From positions 310,001-374,000 of the forward strand of contig JAJNNY010000020.1 in the NCBI GenBank assembly GCA_022453515.1: 64,000 nt of DNA, given 5' to 3'. Source of the stretch: Astrocystis sublimbata. Taxonomy: Eukaryota > Ascomycota > Sordariomycetes > Xylariales > Xylariaceae. The notes beneath the pieces are model-generated. The model was given only the letters and a program-made list of their open reading frames with translations, did no database searches and was not told the origin of the DNA. Made by a program: the position numbers and the translations under genes. Below, piece after piece: positions 57,854 through 64,000 of the stretch; within the stretch, counting starts at the first letter, position 1, and each line of letters begins with the position of its first letter.

Positions 57854-60219
57854 ATGAATGATTCCACGACCTCAAACCCAAGCACTGGTGACCAGTACCC
57901 CGTTTACGTAGGTACATGGGTGAACTGGTCGCGCGGAAAGGTGTTTGGTCCTACGCTTACGCTGAGCAGACGAGATGCCGACCTTTTGATTGCATTTACA
58001 GCTTCATTCATCGCGTTCGTTTCAAGTCGCACGTGGAGAATCATGTGCTTCGTTGCCCATAGGATTTACTCGACGTCCGCTGAGCAAGATGCCGTCTACC
58101 ATCAACGCCAAACCATTTTACGCAATTCATATTCCCCCGAAGATGCTATAAACTTGCTGACAAGACTCTCTTGTTCAAAACACTACACGGGGAAACGGTT
58201 TCGAACGATTTCTATTGTTGCCATTGCCGCTTTTTGTGTTGTAGCTTTTACGACTGCGGCTGGTTTCTCTTCGCGGATCTCAACTGCAGTTGGGAGCGAG
58301 GTGTTGCTCCAAGGAACCCGCTGTGGTTATATAGAATATCCAGACCCTCTCACAGATCCCCAGAGTTATTTCCAGTGCATATTTTTTCAAAGCGGAAAGA
58401 CTGACAATGCTGCGAACTATGCTCAACAATGTTATACAGGTGACAAGATGGGATCCTTCTCCTGCGACCGTTTTGTAACGAGAAAGATCGACAGTGTTCA
58501 AGATCTCGACGCCCAATGCCCTTTCAACACAACGATTTGCAGGAAAAATTCCGGCAACATCCGGTTAGACACAGGATTGTTGGACAGCAATGACCACTTC
58601 GGTTTAAATGCATCCCCTGATCAGAGAATCCAGTGGAGGCATGTACTTCATTGCGCACCGCTCGAAACCGTTGGCTACACTAGAGAGGTAGCTACGCCGA
58701 AGGAGAACTACACTTTGTATTACTACGGGGCGACAGGCTCGGAACTTCTTCCTCTGGAGCACACATACCAAGCCCCGTCAATAGACTCTGACTATAGAGG
58801 GAAGAATGGCACGACTTATTTCAGAACCCAGTTGCTAGAGTCGGTTTTTCCCCTGTTTCCTCTCTTTGCACGTAATGCCTGGAGTCACATAGGAAGAAAT
58901 TTCTAACCTCACCTATACTACCTAGATCGACAGCAAGTCAAGTCAAGAATGGGGTCACATTCTCAAGTGGCTCATCATTCGCACCAATTAGGGAATTGTT
59001 CCGCCATGATGCAGATATATTTTTGGCGTTCTTGAGAGGAAATGGTGTTCTCTATTTAGATCCGACGACCGACGCCTGGTATCGTTTGAGAAATGAAAGC
59101 GTTGATTTCCACTTCGCTTTCGACCCTCAGGAAAGGCCTTTGGAAGCTTATTTACCTTCAGAGCCTGCGTCACCAATAGGTTGTACACAGCAGTTCCAAT
59201 TCTGCAACACTGCTATCAAGGGAGACAGCAGATGCGGCCCCCTAGCTAGTTTGCGCGACGCAGTAGCTGGTGCATCGTCTCTTTTCAATACCAGTTACGC
59301 CGAATTCTCAAATTACAACGCGGAATCGAGGGCTGGAACCCTTCTTGGCTATTTCGGCAACACATTTTTCACGTTCGACACCACAGTGGACAACATGATA
59401 GATAAATTAGGATCCAAAGGACTATTATCCCAAAGAACCTTGTACAGCGGGGTGCAAGGACCAATAGCATCTAATCAATGGCAGTTAGACTTCATCAACT
59501 TATGGAATGTGGCACTTTCTGCGACTCAAGCGGCGTTCGTCGACACTGCGGTCGGCCCTCCCAGTCAAACTCTGTCTGGAATCTGGTCGAACTATTCATC
59601 ATCTCAAACAAACAAGTTATGCAACAGCCAGGTATGTAGTCCCACTATTCTGCCTGTTTTTGCTTGTGAGGTACGCATCTCATGGTAATAACTAATTATA
59701 CACTTACAGAAGATACGAAGTTCTGCATATGCATCCTTTAGCCTGTTTGGCCTTTACTTTACTTTCGTTGTTGGCTTCCTTCTCATTATCACTTCATACT
59801 TACTGGAGCCTGTGTCTGAGTTTCTCTGTAAGAGGAAGGGGCATAGAACGTATGCTCACCTTGAATGGACAACAGGCTCAGCATTGCAGCTCCAACGCCT
59901 AGCGCAAGAAGAGATTGGGATGGGCACCTGGCACAAGTGCATAGACACAATTCCGTCGACCGAGAAAGGAGAGCTTCTGGGCTCCCTGGACATCACCGAC
60001 CTCGAACATCCCGTTCTCCGTCCCGCTCTCGAGACCGTTGATGATGTGAAGGCTTCTCTGCTTGCCGACGAGGCCTCGAGGCAAGATAAGATAGACACTC
60101 GGTTGGTGTTGCCGGAATTAAACATGGGAGATGACATAAGCGCGAGTCTCGACATGGTGTCTTCTCTAGAAGCCCCAGCTAGTCTCCGTTCAAAAGGAAG
60201 TACAGGTCATATGGAATAA
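57854..60219 (+). CDS. Large membrane protein with extracellular Cys-rich domain (paralog B)
   Basis: Exons 57854-58830, 58926-59631 and 59710-60219 encode 730 residues. The start ATG opens MNDSTTSNPSTGDQYPVYVGTWV. Membrane segments and Cys-rich extracellular region match paralog A at 35003-37758 almost throughout: YPVYVGTW-NWSRG, DADLLIAFTASFIAF, ANYAQQCY, CDRFV, HCAPLETVGYT, CGPLASLRDAVAGA, AYASFSLFGLYF, ITSYLLEPVS, HLEWTTGSALQLQRLAQEE. The first splice donor is weak (GTTGCT), but the 977-nt coding length before it and the phase-2 Gln codon equal those of paralog A, so it is probably right. Read without that splice the frame stops at 58905. The tail is shorter than in A. Function is unknown; a surface protein with three membrane segments is inferred. 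Confidence 0.82.
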
Positions 60220-61043
60220 GTCGCAAGGCCCAGATACCGCGGCAGTTGGCAAGAATATCGAGTTGAGCGTCAATATGGCAGCATGTGTACTGGATCGTCA
60301 ATCGGCTATTGGGTAATTTCCCCATACATCTTTGTTATGAAACTGAGGAATAATGTGTCACACGGGTCACTTCCGGGCTACCCAAATAGGAAGCCTACGC
60401 GCCCTAAACCTCTGAATATATAGATGATTGGATCAGAGCTACGGATCTAGAAGGTCAGGAGGACCTCCGTATGCAGGCGACAGCCAACAGGCATAAGTGA
60501 GGCGTTGCCGCAGACCCGAGGAAGGTCCGAAGCCGGCCTCCAGGGCTGCCAGAAGGAGCATAAATAGAAGGGATTCCTCCAGCCTGGAGTAGAGGCCTTA
60601 GGAGGACATGGACCCTTTTGTGCCCTAGAGAATTATTAGCTAAATTGAGCCTATTCCAAGCCCTAGAAATCTAGCCCTTGTTACATAATGACACTCTCTT
60701 TTCCGCCAAAGTTACGGCTATGTTTGAAAACAGGCTGTGTGATGTGAAGCTGCAGTTTTTGTATATTCCCGCGCTGAAATAGTCAGTCTCTATTGGATCC
60801 TGGGAGCAACTATGCGTTGATATAAGTGAGTCTTTCAACGCCATCCTGCCATGAGTCGTGAAGAGTATTCGGGCCAGTTGACGCATCCTCAAGACCCAAA
60901 TGTCGCCGCACAGACACCCATTTATTACATATATTAACTTCGCATAGCACCTCAACTTCAGTGTTGCTACTTTCAAGCAACTGCAGGTGACCTGAACTTT
61001 GGCAATAATATCGCTAAGCTCCCTTATAGATGCATTCTTTGAA
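60220..61043. other. Intergenic region between convergent genes
   Basis: Around 60430-60620 purine-rich sequence (ggtccgaagccggcctcc) looks like a fragment of a repeated element but no ends or coding are seen. A 133-codon minus frame at 60671-61072 overlaps the next gene's stop and has no motif. Confidence 0.4.
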
Positions 61044-62106
61044 CTACGCCATCTCAGCAGCTGCTGGACCACGGGATCCTTCCACCTCGCTCACATGAGC
61101 CGACACAGGTGCATGCCCCTGACCGTGGGCTGGGTATCCATATGACTGATCTGCCCCGAAGGGAGGCGGCGAATATGTATGCGGTGCTGAGCCATGCACC
61201 TCGGAAGGTGTCTTCCCGTAGCCGTTATAGATATAAGGTTCTGGTCCCGGCCCTGGATCCTGTGTCATGGCCGCATCAGCAGCAGGAGCATCACCTCTGT
61301 CTTTGTTTTTGTTTCCTTGGCGACGTGCAATAAACCAACCGAGGCCGAATAAAAGAATAGCGCCCACAGCGACGCCGATGCCAATACCCGCTTTCGCGCC
61401 AGTTGTCAGCCCTGAACTAGAATGAGTTGGGCATTTATGATGCAGCGAAGGGCGACATGTTGTGTCTGAACTAGGAGGGTCGTCGGTCGTCGATGACCCA
61501 GCTCCGCCGGTGGCACTCGATGTCGTCGTGGGCTTGGTAGAGGCCGATGTGGCGCTACTGGTAGTGGTGCTGCTGGTGGTGGTAGGCGAAGATGCACGGG
61601 TAGTCGACGACGATGATGTATCTGGGTTATTGATGAGGAATATCGATGAGGATATTTCTTCTTTCGACGAGCTCGGGTCTTCTCCGCTCGGTATGAAGCG
61701 AAGGACCCATGACGCTGAGTGCTGTAGTTCGTTTGTGGGAACCCTAGCTGTCCAAGCAATTGAAGTTGAGGAAGTGACGTTTACACCAGCTGTGTGGGCT
61801 GTTAGTTTGCGAAGCCCTACATTTGGTGGTATTTTTGAGTAATTGGGACTCACATGCGAGTTTATGTTGGTCGCTTCCGGCGCCGGTGACCCAGAGATCC
61901 ACCGAATTGGGATCACAGTCCGGACAGTAGTTTGGGAACCAAGTTGAGAGTGCCGATGTCCATTGGATCGTATATTCTTTATCTAGCTGTACGGTAGTCG
62001 AATAGTCTGGCTTTTGCGGGAAAACCCAGTCGTCCTGCACAGTCTCTGCTATGCTCGCGGGTGTCCACAAGAGTAAAGCGAGCGACACAGAGACTAGTCG
62101 CAACAT
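61044..62106 (-). CDS. Mid2/WSC-like single-pass membrane protein with signal peptide
   Basis: Exons 62106-61854 and 61789-61044 (intron 64 bp, GTGAGT...CACAG) give 332 residues. A signal peptide (MLRLVSVSLALLLWTPASIA) leads into an extracellular domain (WVFPQKPDYSTTVQLDKEY; NYCPDCDPNSVDLWV; WTARVPTNE). A long Ser/Thr-rich stalk (about residues 125-190), one membrane segment (AGIGIGVAVGAILLFGLGWFIA) and a basic, then Pro/Gly/Tyr-rich cytoplasmic tail follow. The layout is that of fungal cell-wall sensors, and the N-terminal domain resembles the gene at 2703-3497. The upstream in-frame ATG at 62190 would add a second hydrophobic stretch and is less likely. Confidence 0.82.
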
Positions 62107-64000
62107 AGTGGAGATAGAGAAGCAGGAAAGTCGATCAACACGGGCATAAAAGAGGAGGAACGGTATTAAGATAATGGCCAACGCAAACAAATCCTCCTAC
62201 TCCATGCTGAACGGGCATAGCAACAAACGAAAAGCGAAGTACGAAATCCGGCTGCCACCTTCGGCGATGAAAACAACATGGGAGGCCTGATGCTAATAAT
62301 AGGAAGAGGAGTGAGGGGGGATTGGAAGGGCAACTCTTATTAGGCGCTCCTAAGCGATCAGCTAGTACTGCAACGTGGTTGCATCGTAAGGCAGGGTATG
62401 ATCAGCTATCAACTTGCAATCTCGAAGGTCAGCATTTAGGACCTCAGTTGGGTATCAAGTGCTTCTAGAAGTATTACACTACCGACTCTTCCCTTTTACC
62501 TTTTACCTTTCTTCTCACTGGATATTTAACTGCTTCACTGCAGCGCGAAAAAGTGTCGAGGCATCGAGACATTGAGGGGCCAGGGCTATTTGGCCTGTGA
62601 AAGTTTGGGAAGATCGGCCAGGTCCCGAATTTGGTAGTTCAGGCATCCTGGCTTGCGGATACGCCTCAAGCTAAGCTAATTCTACCTAGTGATGCTTTTT
62701 TCAGTATAGACCCCGCCCCCAGGAGAAGCTTCGATCAGATGATCTGGAACCAAACATCGACAACTCACCAGACCAAATTAAGATAGCGCGTCGGACTCCC
62801 ATGCACGTTAACTTCGAGATGAGCCTAACCCAAGTATCGCAATGGCCTCCGATGTGTCTTGTTCCGTTATTTATTGGTTCTTGATGAACATGTTCATTGA
62901 TGGCTCCCGGAGTCTGTACAGGATTATCGATCTTGTTTCCCATCTCATTGTACTTGTACAGCTACTTAAGATGAGAGCTGAGGAGATTTCAGGAGGCTGA
63001 CTGGAAAGTCTGTATAGTCGAAACCTGATGGCATGACAGGGGGGTTGAATGAGGGTAAATCCGGGTTCTGTCCGTGGCTTAGACACCCCTGCAAATGCCG
63101 GGTCTTTTGGCAATGGGTCTGAGGGCTGGGGTCGTGCGATCATAAAGCTTGAATCGATACTTAGCGGTGAGTAGGGCTGGCAACATACTTTTCGTAATCA
63201 ATCGACAATGAAGCTCTTGAACAATACTTGCTATCTTAATAGCCCCGAGCCTCATGTTCAATATCTCGCTTGCGCAGGCATGGTCGTTCATGGAGAAGTG
63301 ATAGCAGATACATTACCAATGGTCGCCAATGTACATGTGAGGTTAGGGCTAAGAGATCCACGATGTCACCCAATGCACGCTATAATAGCGCGACCTTGAA
63401 AACTGTAGAAAATCATCGTTACTTGCCCAATGGAATAGTCTCGATGCGGTTGCTGACATTGAGAATAACCTCCGTATCCTCATGCTTTTTGTTCGCTTTG
63501 GTTTGTGTCTGAATTTGATGATCAAGGCAATTGCAGCACCTAACATGCAACACGAAGGTGACAGTGGCGCTCCCAGGCACGAGCCGGGCTGTAACGGCTA
63601 CTCAAGCTTACAGAGTACATCTCGAGTAATATCGGTGAGCTGGTTACCCATGCTCGTCGGTGTACCATGCAGCCGGCGTCCTCTTTGGGCAGTAGGGCAG
63701 GGTATTCGAGGACGAAATTGGAAATTGGAGCTGAAGTGAGCCGTCGTACTATACTATGAGTGGCCTATCCGTAGTTTGCGTGATGCCTGTCGCATGGGTG
63801 TGGTCGCAGAGGCCGTGAAAGCCTATGAAATTTAGGTAAGACGAGTGAAAGTCCTAAACCTTGCACTAATCAGGTTGATGGCCAAGGTGGGAAGTATATC
63901 AAAAGTGGTACAACATGTCACTCTGAAGGCTCCTTCCCTTCACGTAGCTTGATAAGCCTCATCCAAATATCAAGTCAAAACGATTAATCTTGAAGGTTTA
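62107..64000. other. Terminal region without supported genes
   Basis: Frames of 60-90 codons on both strands lack motifs. No tRNA, repeat array or element end was recognised. Confidence 0.45.

Noticed and set aside
60671..61072. 133-codon minus-strand frame after the Mid2-like gene
   Set aside because: Overlaps the stop of the real gene and shows no recognisable pattern.
1..64000. CRISPR arrays, prokaryotic operons, riboswitches
   Set aside because: Spliceosomal introns and fungal gene families throughout; no regularly spaced direct repeats seen.

Overview
The window reads as nuclear DNA of a filamentous ascomycete (Pezizomycotina, probably a sordariomycete). Genes are broken by short introns of about 50-160 bp with GTRNGT donors, CTRAY branch points and CAG/TAG acceptors. 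The families are typical of moulds: HET, UstYa/DUF3328, subgroup C chitinase, laccase-like oxidase and Mid2-like wall sensors. A retroelement relic near 56 kb carries C-to-T type damage as expected from RIP. The species cannot be named from the sequence.

Layout. 1-19 kb: a Mid2-like membrane protein, a DHA2-type MFS exporter, an odd interrupted tRNA-like gene, an Abr2-like multicopper oxidase, the DENN/Afi1 polarity protein and S-formylglutathione hydrolase. 20-28 kb: an F-box-like gene convergent with a gene of unknown function, then a large modular GH18/CBM18 chitinase. 28-41.5 kb is an accessory stretch: a UstYa-like oxidase, a tiny Kex2-type repeat precursor, a hotdog thioesterase, an F-box-like gene, a large membrane protein and a HET gene. 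Four of these carry an apparent stop or frameshift. 42.6-49 kb returns to conserved content: a small secreted cysteine-rich protein, RPB6 and TFIIIA (head to head). 50.7-62 kb holds a large polytopic membrane protein, a PARP-fold-like protein, a RIP-damaged non-LTR element, a paralog of the 35-37.8 kb membrane protein and a second Mid2-like sensor.

The most interesting observation is at 30153-30402. A two-exon gene, too short for ordinary ORF calling, encodes a 61-residue secreted precursor with two 13-residue peptides, DGHSEFDADLAIL and DGASEFDADLAIL, each preceded by a dibasic Kex2 site. The repeats differ in one residue, but 9 of their 13 codons differ synonymously, which suggests selection on the peptide. 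A UstYa-like gene, the hallmark tailoring family of fungal dikaritin RiPPs, lies divergently 0.9 kb away. This looks like a minimal, possibly undescribed RiPP locus, although the UstYa gene has an in-frame TAG between its two HxxHC motifs in this sequence.

Exon models were made by hand from splice signals, frame continuity and, for the two large paralogs, matching exon lengths. No database search was possible.
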